Source of the DNA: Pseudomonas shirazensis
Lineage (GTDB): Bacteria; Pseudomonadota; Gammaproteobacteria; Pseudomonadales; Pseudomonadaceae
NCBI RefSeq assembly: GCF_014268785.2
Contig: NZ_JABWRD020000002.1
Coordinates: 588,501 to 652,500 of the forward strand
DNA: 64,000 nt
Direction of reading: 5' to 3'
Of the stretch, positions 17,117-25,411 are shown piece by piece. The notes below the pieces were generated by a model. That model was not told the origin of the DNA. It saw nothing but the letters and a program-made list of their open reading frames with translations, and made no database searches. Both the position numbers and the translations under genes were made by a program. Numbering within the stretch: position 1 is the stretch's first letter; each line of letters begins with the position of its first letter.

Positions 17117-18859
17117 ATGGAGCAAGCCAATTTCCAGGTCGATGCGCGCCTAGCCACGCTGCTAGGGCAAGGGTACTCGTCGACCGAGAAAGCTCTTAAG
17201 GAGCTAGTGGACAATGCGTGGGATGCCGACGCAGAAGAAGTCATTATCGTCCTACCAGAACCACTGAGCGATAAACCCATCGTCGTCAGCGATAACGGCA
17301 ATGGCATGACTGTGATTGAGCTGAAATCTCAGTACATGAAGATCGCATCCGACTGCCGCCTGAGGCGGGGGGAGCGGACTCTCGGAAAGCAAAGGGTTAT
17401 CAAAGGCCGAAAGGGCATCGGTAAATTTGCAGGGCTGATGGCGGCATCGGTGATGACCTTGAGCACTCGCGCCCGTGGCCAGTCTGCGTCATTTAAGCTG
17501 AGCGTCGACAATCTCCAGCAGGCTGCTGACATTGAGCACCTTCCCATCGACATAGCGGTGTCGATCTGTGGAGAGGGCGATCATGGCACCTCGATCCACC
17601 TGACGCATCTCCGGCAAGATCTGAGCTACCCGAATCCTGTCCAGCTCAGGCAAGAGCTGATTAAGGAGTATGGCCGGCAGTCAGGATTCACCATCATCAT
17701 CAATGGAAAGCCTCTGGGCATTGATGATCTCGAAGGCACCTATAAGGAAGAATCCGAGACGTTGTCATCTGCGGGTGACGTAGCGCTGAAGTTTTCCATC
17801 AGCAACAAAAGGGCAGGCTTACGGGAGCCAGGCATCACGTTGCTCGTCGATGGTAAGGCCATTGGTAAACCGGGGTTCTTTGGGCTGGATGGATGTGACG
17901 ATGTACCGCCTAAGCTGCTGCGAAAACTTTACGGTGAGATCAGTGCTGATGGCTTGAGGGACTACATCACGGCTGGCTGGGATTCTGTGATCGAGAACAG
18001 CGAGAGCTACCAGCAGGTCACTGAATATGTCCAGCAGACAGTGAAGGAGGCGCTTCATCAGACTCATGCCCAAGAGATGCAGCTTGCGCATGCTAGGTTG
18101 AAGAAGGCGTTGAACCTGAGTATGTCGAAGCTCCCTGAGCACAAGCGTCAGTTTGCTGAGGAGGCCATCAAGAAGGTCCTGGACAAGTACTACGACGAGC
18201 CTGAACACAAGGTGGAGGCAATCGCATTTGTGGTGCTTCAGGCCATTGAGCGCTCCGATTACGCAGCCGTCATTGAGCACCTTGCTGAGGCGAAGAAGGC
18301 AGACGTAGCAGCAGTCGCTGAGGCGCTTGAGCAGTTCGGCCTAGCGGACATGGCAATCCTGGTGGAGCAAGCAAAAGCTCGAATGGCTTTCCTGGACTGG
18401 TTGGAAAATCTGGTAGAAAACAAGGCCTGTCTTGAGGTCACGGTTCACCGCGCTATCGAGAAGGCTCTCTGGATTTTTGGGGCGGAATACACTGCTTTCA
18501 GCTCAAATGAAGGGTTGAAAAAACAAGTCGAGGAGTATTTAGGTCTGAAGTACCAGGGGAAATCTGGTGCAGATCGACCGGACCTTCTGCTCAATGAAAA
18601 TTTGAATGGTGAGTACCTACTTATAGAATTCAAGAGACCCTCGCACGGCTTGAACCATGAGGATTACCAGCAGGCCACAAGGTATCGGCATGAGTTTGCA
18701 AAATACACAGCAAAGCCGATAATTGTCCTGTTGCTCGGTGGTCGGCGATCCACTGATTTTCCTGTGCAGTATATCGAACCCAATGTGAAGCTTCTTTTGT
18801 TCTCAGACATTATTGCAACCGCGCGCCGGCAGGTCAAATGGCAGCTGGAGAGAATTTAA
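17117..18859 (+). CDS. GHKL ATPase fused to a PD-(D/E)XK-like nuclease domain, putative defence protein
   Basis: A 580-residue protein. The N-terminus has the Bergerat ATP fold: N-box E29-x3-N33 (KELVDNAWDA), G1 box DNGNGM (59-64) and G2 box KGRKGIGKF (96-104), as in Hsp90, MutL and MORC proteins. The middle, about 270-460, is helical and charged. The C-terminus has a nuclease-like pattern: D489 in RPDLLL, E504-x-K506 in LIEFKRP, and a following YQQATRY helix, which fits a PD-(D/E)XK or Shedu-like fold. Such ATPase-nuclease fusions often belong to anti-phage systems; I do not know a named system for this one. It stands alone on the plus strand next to the RT-OLD pair. Confidence 0.75.
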   Translation: MEQANFQVDARLATLLGQGYSSTEKALKELVDNAWDADAEEVIIVLPEPLSDKPIVVSDNGNGMTVIELKSQYMKIASDCRLRRGERTLGKQRVIKGRKGIGKFAGLMAASVMTLSTRARGQSASFKLSVDNLQQAADIEHLPIDIAVSICGEGDHGTSIHLTHLRQDLSYPNPVQLRQELIKEYGRQSGFTIIINGKPLGIDDLEGTYKEESETLSSAGDVALKFSISNKRAGLREPGITLLVDGKAIGKPGFFGLDGCDDVPPKLLRKLYGEISADGLRDYITAGWDSVIENSESYQQVTEYVQQTVKEALHQTHAQEMQLAHARLKKALNLSMSKLPEHKRQFAEEAIKKVLDKYYDEPEHKVEAIAFVVLQAIERSDYAAVIEHLAEAKKADVAAVAEALEQFGLADMAILVEQAKARMAFLDWLENLVENKACLEVTVHRAIEKALWIFGAEYTAFSSNEGLKKQVEEYLGLKYQGKSGADRPDLLLNENLNGEYLLIEFKRPSHGLNHEDYQQATRYRHEFAKYTAKPIIVLLLGGRRSTDFPVQYIEPNVKLLLFSDIIATARRQVKWQLERI

Positions 18860-19154
18860 GCGCTGATCTGGGGCGCTTCAGCTTGCTCTGTGTTAAGCGA
18901 TGTCTAAATTAGCCCATGCCTGTCGGACATGATTACGGCATCGCACTTCCCGACCTGTAATAAAACCCATTAAAGTAACGTGAGCATTGAAAGCTGCCAC
19001 ATTCATTTATTTGCGGAATGCGACTTTGTAGCGAAGCATACTTCAATATGTTCTTTTATCTGGGCGACTTATTTATTTCGCTTAGTATTTTTTCTATAGG
19101 TTACATTGCAACTTTAAACGAGCCATGTTTGAAAGCCCATATTGATCAGTATAG
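18860..19154. other. AT-rich gap between convergent genes
   Basis: The GHKL gene and the ATPase-TOPRIM gene converge on this stretch. It is AT-rich and I see no gene or clear terminator hairpin with a T tract in it. Confidence 0.4.
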
Positions 19155-20495
19155 CTAGCGGGCTGGGTACAGGAATGTATCAAAAATCTGAGCAAAGGCC
19201 TGAGTCTCTACTGCATGGTTACTGCAAAGATACTCTATAATTTCAGTCTCACTCATGAGGTTGTTTTTTAGCACATGTTTATAAAAAGATTTATTATCAA
19301 GCTGTTGAATTTGACCAAGCTTCGCGCCCAAATAAGCCGACCCAGCATAATAGTCTGCATGAAATTGCTTTTCTACACTCAAGAAAGGAATGCAATGTAC
19401 GTTATTAAAATTCCTTACATACCTCAACTGAGCCTGATCACCATCCAAGATAGATATGACTTTATCTTGGCCAGCAAAAAACTCTTCGCTTGCATTTCGC
19501 TTCATCAGATCAACAACACCGCTCCCTCCACCAATATAAATAACCTTATATTGAAAGTGCGCGCCAGCGTGGTATTTTTTCAGAACATACTCAATGAGCT
19601 TCTGTAGAACATCATCCTCAGTAAGGATGTATCTGTCCCACCCCTTGAAACCGAACAGCAAGCTTTTTACATAGCTATAAGATGCTGGGACGGGGCGAAT
19701 GCAGCGCGGATCATCAAGCAAATAGAAGATTTCATCATCCTCTAGCGTCTTCATCAGCGCCAATGAGTGAGTCGTAAATAAGATATTGACCCCATATATT
19801 ACACAAAACTCACGCAACCGAGCTGCCAACCTCGTTTGAGCAGCAGCATCAAGTGACATATCCAGTTCATCGATCACTATAAGTCGACAACCACTTGCAA
19901 TCTTTCTATATACGCTTATCAGCAGATACTCACCAGAACTTAAATAGTCTTCGCGAATGTACCTATTATCATCCAACAAAATGCAATAATAATCTGTGCG
20001 CTTAACCTTGACCTGAATGAGGCGATCAAACTTTCTCGACGAATAGATGTAGTTCAGAAACTCAATAAGTTCATTAGGTACATCATAAGACCTCAAGACA
20101 ATACTACTACGAATATCCTTGTCAGCCTGAGACAGTGTCTGAAAAAACTTAAAACGCTGCCCGTACGGCATTGGCAACTCTACGTCAATATTATTCTTTA
20201 TATCCTCTGGAATAATGCTCTTAGAGTTTAATGTTCGAATATCCGGATCAAAATAAAAAGAATAATTTTCCGCATCTACTTGATACTTTATGAGGCTCGT
20301 GCTGCTAAAAATGCCTGGCTGGGAGGTTTGAGCGAATGTATCGGCAAATCTAATATTTTGAATCGCTTTAACCAGGGTTGTTTTACCGATGCCATTTTTC
20401 CCCACGAGGCAGGTAAGCTTATTTAAAGTCAGATCAATATCAAACTTCAGCAGTGATACATGCTGAATATTCTCAATCTCGATACTAATTTTCAT
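19155..20495 (-). CDS. OLD-type ATPase with C-terminal TOPRIM-like nuclease domain, partner of the reverse transcriptase
   Basis: A 446-residue protein. ABC/SMC-type ATPase motifs are clear: Walker A GKNGIGKTT (32-40), signature LSSGE (185-189), Walker B RLIVIDELDMSLD (204-216) and TTHS (241-244). After residue 285 the motifs ILTEDD (E293), SILDGDQ (D351-x-D353) and SVEKQF fit the TOPRIM half of OLD-family nucleases. The ATG overlaps the RT stop as ATGA, so the two proteins are made together. In Eco8-like retrons an OLD-type effector is paired with an RT and kills or arrests the infected cell; the same role is inferred here. Composition is much more AT-rich than the core genes, a sign of transfer. 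Confidence 0.8.
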   Translation of the reverse strand: MKISIEIENIQHVSLLKFDIDLTLNKLTCLVGKNGIGKTTLVKAIQNIRFADTFAQTSQPGIFSSTSLIKYQVDAENYSFYFDPDIRTLNSKSIIPEDIKNNIDVELPMPYGQRFKFFQTLSQADKDIRSSIVLRSYDVPNELIEFLNYIYSSRKFDRLIQVKVKRTDYYCILLDDNRYIREDYLSSGEYLLISVYRKIASGCRLIVIDELDMSLDAAAQTRLAARLREFCVIYGVNILFTTHSLALMKTLEDDEIFYLLDDPRCIRPVPASYSYVKSLLFGFKGWDRYILTEDDVLQKLIEYVLKKYHAGAHFQYKVIYIGGGSGVVDLMKRNASEEFFAGQDKVISILDGDQAQLRYVRNFNNVHCIPFLSVEKQFHADYYAGSAYLGAKLGQIQQLDNKSFYKHVLKNNLMSETEIIEYLCSNHAVETQAFAQIFDTFLYPAR

Positions 20496-21448
20496 AGGGA
20501 CTTTACCGACCCACGAATAAACATATCGACGACGGACGCCCCATATTTCTTCCGAAGCTTATTCAAGTATGCTGGGTCTGTAGTGTTGATATAGTTTAAG
20601 TAGCCGGACACCTTAGCAAGTGCAGCAGCAGTCCCTTCAGCATCTACCTTATCCATAAAGCGCTGCTTATCCTTTATGAAAAAATGAAGCATGACCTCAA
20701 TATCAGACTTTAACTTGGTGTCAATCGTGATAGTGCCGTTAGGCAGAATCATCATTCCAAGAATTTTAACCTTATTACCAGCTGAACTAAATTTTGTTTT
20801 AGCAGAATTTATAGTAAAATCTCCGCCATAGCATTGAGCCAATGTATACTCAACAACTTTCTCGATACCGTAGAGCTTACTATCACCACCGGAAATAATC
20901 ACATCATCCGAATAGCGCGTATATACAAGCCCGCTGTGATTACAATATGCTTCCAACGCATTATCGAACGGCAACAGACACGCATTACTGATCAAGGGCG
21001 AGGTGGAAAAACCTACTGGAAGCTTATTTTCCACCGTAACCAGATCAACCACTCTATCTATATACGAACTGGCATCAGAAATTGGAATTCTATCCAAACT
21101 TCCACGAATACACAGCTTTACAAGATCGCCTTGTATACTTCCAAAAAAGTCATTCAAATCAGTCTGAAAAAAATGCTTGCTGTTCGCATGCTTTTTAACA
21201 GCATCAACAACGTTCATCCCCTTGCGATAGGAGTAAACACATCTCTCATTGAATTCCAACCACTGAAAAACAAATAGACTTAGAAACTTATGATAGACCT
21301 TAAGATCCGCACCAGCCTCGTAAACTTTTTTCTTTTTAAATACTAGTGCGCGATACTTAGAGAGAATCTCTCCTGATTTGAAATCTTCGAAGTCATGCTT
21401 TCCGTGATACATGGCTTCGAATGCAGATTCAAAGTCTAAACTAGACAC
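20492..21448 (-). CDS. Retron-like reverse transcriptase
   Basis: From a GTG at 21448 (TAGAGA about ten bases upstream) the protein has 318 residues; the first in-frame ATG is at 21412. Polymerase motifs are TDLNDFF (96-102), LPVGFSTSPLISN (143-155) and the catalytic YSDD (179-182), then KTKF and KILGM. The segment DAVKKH (82-87) sits where retron RTs have NAxxH, and ILG (229-231) where they have VTG, so both retron hallmarks appear in altered form. No nuclease or maturase domain is attached, which speaks against a group II intron. With the coupled OLD-type ATPase this is best read as a retron-type or related defence RT. Confidence 0.8.
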   Translation of the reverse strand: MSSLDFESAFEAMYHGKHDFEDFKSGEILSKYRALVFKKKKVYEAGADLKVYHKFLSLFVFQWLEFNERCVYSYRKGMNVVDAVKKHANSKHFFQTDLNDFFGSIQGDLVKLCIRGSLDRIPISDASSYIDRVVDLVTVENKLPVGFSTSPLISNACLLPFDNALEAYCNHSGLVYTRYSDDVIISGGDSKLYGIEKVVEYTLAQCYGGDFTINSAKTKFSSAGNKVKILGMMILPNGTITIDTKLKSDIEVMLHFFIKDKQRFMDKVDAEGTAAALAKVSGYLNYINTTDPAYLNKLRKKYGASVVDMFIRGSVKSL

Positions 21449-21511
21449 AAAATATATCTCTAAGTAGATTAAACGCCAGCGATTTTTATCACTACTGATA
21501 AAGACTAACAA

Positions 21512-21870
21512 ACTGTTAATTACTTATGCTAGTCCATTTTCATGCACACGCACACACCAGAACACAAAATGAATGAACATGAGTGCTACGAGAGGTGTCA
21601 AAGGACGGGCGAGGACGCGGTCGATTTACAATTTCAGAGTCAAGCTAAGGGGGTAAGGGGCAATCAGAGGAGGAAGCCGGGAGGCCGCTGGCGGAGGAGA
21701 GGACTTATAGAGGCGTTTACAGTCTGCATGGCCCCCCACTCAAACGACTACAGAGCAGGGAGGCCATACAAATGTAACATGGATCAAGACCTCTAGAGGT
21801 CAGCTTATTGACCGGAGGATACCCCTAGTCACTGACATGGGGTCATGGTAAGGGCAAGGCTCCGAAAACA
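21512..21870 (-). ncRNA. Candidate structured RNA upstream of the reverse transcriptase (possible msr-msd)
   Basis: A retron needs a non-coding RNA just upstream of its RT on the same strand, and this otherwise gene-free stretch has strong local structure. The arms at 21728-21737 and 21758-21767 pair over ten bases (one G-T) around a 20-base loop. GACCTCTAGAGGTC is a perfect palindrome at 21788-21801, and GGTCA/TGACC (21798-21802, 21809-21813) forms a competing hairpin. I could not find a convincing long a1/a2 arm pair, so boundaries are guesses and the call is tentative. Confidence 0.35.
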
Positions 21871-22209
21871 CAACCTCATCTGCCCCCAGCAGCCAGGAGA
21901 CTCGGTGCCGCGTGCTGCGACGGCTCCATCACGGGGAGCCCGAGATCCCAGAGAGGATCTGAATCAGGGAAAGCTGCTTTGTTTGAGTAGACCTCAAATT
22001 TTAAGTCGGTGAACCCAGATCCACCGCTCAAGAACTGTTCATAGTCAAACGACCATTACCCTTCCTGGAGCTCATACATTTCCTCAACAATCAGGCCTCC
22101 CGCCTTGACCACGATCCTGACAGAGTCGCTTCCATAGCTCGCGTCATCTGCTTAGAACACTACCGCCGGTAGTGATCACCGTTTGGCGCTGCTGGCCGAT
22201 AGCCGCCCT
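21871..22209. other. Gene-free stretch between the RT region and the integrase fragment
   Basis: No gene is supported here. A 17-base near-perfect palindrome CACTACC-GCC-GGTAGTG lies at 22158-22174. The remainder is of mixed composition and may be debris of recombination. Confidence 0.35.
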
Positions 22210-22590
22210 TTAGCCGATGCGTCGATTGCTTCGAGTCGAGGTGCCAATCTTGCCTAGGTTGTGAGCCTCACGGCTTAGCCGTGGCAGGTCAGCCAAGATA
22301 GCCTCACGCAAGCGCATGCCGGTGACTCGCGCCAACAGGACAATCGCTGCGGCCCGTCTCTGGTCACGGCTGCAAAGCGCATCGACGATCTGCTTAACCT
22401 GTTCGCGATCTTGGCCCTGCGGCACCGACTGGCGAACCCCGTTGCGCTCCATACTCAACGCCTTGCTCGGACTAGGGAACTTCACGCACTGATCACCGCG
22501 AAGCGCTGCCATGGTCCTGTTAACGCTGGATAGCCGAGTTTGTGCGGTGCTGACGGCGAGGTCACCGCGCCCAAATTGCCGCTGAGCCAT
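22210..22590 (-). pseudogene. Tyrosine recombinase (integrase) fragment
   Basis: The 126-residue frame reads STAQTRLSSVNRTMAAL, then REQVKQIVDALCSRD, then IVLLARVTGMRLREAILADLPRL. This matches the end of the core-binding domain and the start of the catalytic domain of Pseudomonas integrases, with the first catalytic Arg in MRLREA. The N-terminal half and everything after the first Arg (HxxR, Tyr) are missing, so it is inactive. It marks an older integration event inside or next to the present island. Confidence 0.6.
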
Positions 22591-23099
22591 GTGCGATCAG
22601 GGCTGCAGCAGTGTCAGGAGCGCCCGTCTCTTTCCAGTGAAAGAGACGGGCGCAGGTTGGCGCACGTGAAATGGCCAAGCGAATAGGTTGCTGCAGGGCA
22701 GCGAAGTAGGAGGTGTTGTCTGGCGCACGAGGGCCATGATCTGATGTAAGCATCCATCACCGGGGAGGTGACCGGGCGAGCTGCCGGACGCGAATCGCCA
22801 TTTGGGGGAGAGCCACCGCAGGAGCGGCGTGACCTTCAAGGTTTGGGCCACCTGGGTTGCTGTCATCGACAGCGCTTGCACGGCCAGTTCTACGCCTGCG
22901 GATAAACCCGGTCAAGGGTCGAAACTCAGCGATATTGGGCATGTGAGAAGCGGTTATCCACCGCTGGAATTCAGTGGTAAACCCCGGACAACGTCTTGGC
23001 TTTTAGCTTTTCAAAGTGAGATCCATCCAAACAGGGCGGCTCTCCAGCCCTGTTTGGATGGACCCGCGTGAAAGAGCAGCCCGCGCCGATCTTGCAGAC
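22591..23099. other. Gene-free stretch between integrase fragment and intact integrase
   Basis: Contains a long perfect inverted repeat at 23022-23062 just beyond the integrase stop and otherwise no supported gene; the short open frames on both strands lack start signals and family resemblance. Confidence 0.4.
23022..23062. repeat. Perfect 15-base inverted repeat downstream of the integrase
   Basis: TCCATCCAAACAGGG (23022-23036) and its exact reverse complement (23048-23062) flank an 11-base loop. It lies about 40 bases past the integrase stop codon. There is no T tract on either side, so it may be a Rho-independent-like stabilising hairpin, a recombination directionality or binding site, or a leftover element end. 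Confidence 0.6.
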
Positions 23100-24428
23100 T
23101 CACCCGCGATTGAATGCGCCATGACCATTTGGCAAGGCGGTGACGTTGTCGCCTACCGGATGGGCAAACTCATGCGGAGTGACGTGGCCCGATCTGTTGG
23201 CATCGATGTAGTTACTCCACCACGCCATGATCAACCGACGCTGCTCCAAACATTGGGCCTTGTGAATGTACGCGCCGCGCACGCGGTTACGCTCCTGATG
23301 GCTCATCTGCCGCTCAATCGCCGCGTCCGTCCACAGCCCTGATTCGAGCAAGGCACTACAAGCCATGGTCCTGAAACCATGCCCGCCCACGTCCTTGGTG
23401 GTGTCGTACCCCATATTGCGCAGCACCTGGTTAACCGTATTCTCCGACAAGGGCCTCCAATATCTGTGGTCGCCGGGCAAAACCAGTTCAGAGAAGCGAT
23501 TCAAACTGCGCAGCTGTTCAAGGATCTCGATGACTTGAGGCGACAGCGGCACTATCTGAATGTCCCCACTCAACTTGGTCCCGCGTGTGGAATAGCGGAC
23601 GCCTTCAATCGGCTCACGGGTATCGGGGATCTCCCACATCGTCCGTTGGAGGTCGAATTCATCCCACCGGGCGAAGCGCAGTTCGCTGGAGCGCACGAAC
23701 ACATGCAGCGTCAACAGCACTGCGAGCCGAGTCAGCTCGCGACCGGTGTAGTTGTCGATTCGGTCCAACAATTCAGGAAGGCGGTTCAGCGAGAGTGCTG
23801 GACGGTGCACAGTACGCGGCGCTTGAATCGAGCCGGCCAGATCGAGCGCCGGATTTTGAGTGATCTGCCGCGCCCGCTTCGCACCCCGCATGATCGTGGA
23901 GAGGTAGTTCTGCACACGCAGCGCTACATCCATGGTGCCGCGATCCTCGATCCGCTGGGTGACCTCAAGGAGATCATGGGTGTCGAGTTCAGCGATAGGC
24001 CGCTGACCAATCAGCGGAAACACATGGGTACGCAACCTGCTCAGCACCGTCTTGGCATGGCCCTCGGTCCAGCGTCGGGACATTTCACCGTGCCACTCCA
24101 AGGCGACGGTTTCAAACAGAAGGCTCGCCCGCTGGGCAGCGATTTTGGCCTTCTGCTTTTCCTCCATCGGATCAAGGTTGTCGAGCAACAGAGCCTTGGC
24201 CTCATCGCGCTTGGTCCTCGCAACGGCCAACGAAACGATTGGGTACTTGCCGATGATCAGCGTGCCTTCCTTGCCGTTGGGTTTGAAATACCGCAGCCGC
24301 CAAGTCTTCGAGCCACTGGGCGCGACGTACAGGTACATACCCCCGCCGTCGAACAGTTTGTAAGCACGATCACGCGGTTTGGCCGTGCGGCATTTGAGGT
24401 CGCTGAGCGGGATGGCTAGACGTGGCAT
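23100..24428 (-). CDS. Tyrosine integrase of the P4-like (DUF4102) class
   Basis: A 442-residue protein with the N-terminal DUF4102 arm-binding domain (about 1-90, with DGGGMYLYVAPSGSKTWRLRY), a SAM-like core-binding domain and a complete catalytic domain: Arg246 in VRSSELR, H350-G-F-R353, His377 and nucleophile Tyr387. Such integrases insert islands into the 3' ends of tRNA genes. It ends with a tail rich in His and Asn. Its start lies 165 bases from tRNA-Thr, the expected attachment target, and it points away from it. It is likely the integrase of the island to its left. Confidence 0.9.
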   Translation of the reverse strand: MPRLAIPLSDLKCRTAKPRDRAYKLFDGGGMYLYVAPSGSKTWRLRYFKPNGKEGTLIIGKYPIVSLAVARTKRDEAKALLLDNLDPMEEKQKAKIAAQRASLLFETVALEWHGEMSRRWTEGHAKTVLSRLRTHVFPLIGQRPIAELDTHDLLEVTQRIEDRGTMDVALRVQNYLSTIMRGAKRARQITQNPALDLAGSIQAPRTVHRPALSLNRLPELLDRIDNYTGRELTRLAVLLTLHVFVRSSELRFARWDEFDLQRTMWEIPDTREPIEGVRYSTRGTKLSGDIQIVPLSPQVIEILEQLRSLNRFSELVLPGDHRYWRPLSENTVNQVLRNMGYDTTKDVGGHGFRTMACSALLESGLWTDAAIERQMSHQERNRVRGAYIHKAQCLEQRRLIMAWWSNYIDANRSGHVTPHEFAHPVGDNVTALPNGHGAFNRG

Positions 24429-24524
24429 AGAGGTACGTTCTCCATTCAGGAAAGACGCTGTACCCCAGAAATACCCCCGGTTATTGGGGATCTAGTTGGT
24501 TCCCGACGGAGGGTCGTGGAAACG

Positions 24525-24548
24525 AAAAACCGGCCAGAAGGCCGGTTT
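24525..24548 (-). terminator. Rho-independent terminator after tRNA-Thr
   Basis: On the minus strand AAACCGGCC pairs with GGCCGGTTT over a four-base loop and runs into a T tract. It lies about 45 bases past the 3' end of tRNA-Thr. Confidence 0.7.
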
Positions 24549-24592
24549 AGAGGGCTTCCAAAGCATTCAGCGGAATGCAGTGGAGCTGGATG

Positions 24593-24668
24593 TGGTGCCG
24601 GAGACAGGAATCGAACCTGCGACCTTCGCGTTACGAGTGCGCTGCTCTACCGACTGAGCTACACCGGC
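24593..24668 (-). tRNA. tRNA-Thr (anticodon CGT)
   Basis: The reverse complement folds as a tRNA of 76 bases including encoded CCA: D loop AGTCGGTAGA, anticodon loop ACTCGTAA with CGT, T loop TTCGATT. It reads ACG codons. The acceptor stem carries a T-T mismatch at positions 6 and 67. It is the probable attachment site of the neighbouring integrase, whose gene is on the 3' side. Confidence 0.95.
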
Positions 24669-24785
24669 GTATCGCGAACGTACCACTAGCCGCAACGCTT
24701 AGGCAAACCCCTGCTTACCAGCAATCGCGCACCTGCGGACGTAACTCAAGATCGCAACCGCCGGGGCAAGTGACCGAGTTAAGCG

Positions 24786-25196
24786 TTATCCCGCCTTACA
24801 CCCCGAAGGAGCCAGATCCTCTTCAATACTGGTACTACAAACCCACCCCGCCGCCGACCGGCTCAGGGTAATCACCTTCCCCACCACATTCCCCGGCGCT
24901 TCCACCAGCGTGCAGGCAATGCTCCCTACCCCGCTAGCAGCAACGCCACTGGCAGCAATCGCACAATGCGCCGTAGTCGCCTGTCCGCCCAGAGCAGCCA
25001 CATCGGGCACGTCCTTGCCTTCGTTCAGGCGCAGGTCCATCGCGGTCTTCAGCGCGGATATCTCCAGCAACCCGGCTGCGGCTTTGGTGCGGGACTGGTG
25101 GTTGGTGTACATCGGTACGGCGATGGTGGCGAGGATGCCGATGATTGCGACGACGATCATCAGTTCGATCAGGGTGATGCCTTGTTGGGCTTTCAT
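24786..25196 (-). CDS. pilA: Type IV major pilin
   Basis: From the ATG at 25196 the 136-residue prepilin has the short leader MKAQQG and the class III signal [22 protein letters not shown], with Glu at +5 and cleavage after Gly6; the residue after the cut is Ile and not Phe. The C-terminus has the pilin disulfide pair (WVCSTS and SGCKAG), and two more cysteines occur in AHCAIAA and IACTLVE. An in-frame ATG at 25232 is too far upstream for a leader. It forms the fibre subunit after processing by PilD. It is divergent from pilC, as in other Pseudomonas. Confidence 0.9.
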   Translation of the reverse strand: MKAQQGITLIELMIVVAIIGILATIAVPMYTNHQSRTKAAAGLLEISALKTAMDLRLNEGKDVPDVAALGGQATTAHCAIAASGVAASGVGSIACTLVEAPGNVVGKVITLSRSAAGWVCSTSIEEDLAPSGCKAG

Positions 25197-25411
25197 GAAC
25201 GCGTTTCCTTGTTGATTCGGCTGAGCCTTCATCCACTGTGGACGTCAGCCTGGCAGGCGCGCAGTAGGCCTCAACAGACACCTTTTGTCACCCCTGCTCG
25301 GCAGGACGTCATGTTCGCTGAACTACTCTAGTGAGCATCTTCGCAACCCGCCCATGGATGGGCGCGGCAAGCTGTTACCGGGCTTGTCGCATCAGCCGCA
25401 AGGAGCTGTGC

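Noticed and set aside
16904..17125. Minus-strand frame of 73 codons overlapping the GHKL start
   Set aside because: No ribosome site, no family resemblance, lies in the likely promoter region.
21467..21718. 8-base complementary pair as retron a1/a2 arms
   Set aside because: A match of this length is expected by chance in the stretch searched.
21542..21796. Plus-strand frame of 84 codons upstream of the RT
   Set aside because: Arg/Gly-rich without start signals; the region is better explained as non-coding and structured.
22597..22881. Minus-strand frame of 94 codons between the integrases
   Set aside because: No family resemblance and overlapping frames on both strands are equally open.
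25197..25411. RpoN (-24/-12) promoter for pilA
   Set aside because: TGGCA-like bases occur only on the other strand and the GC spacing does not fit.
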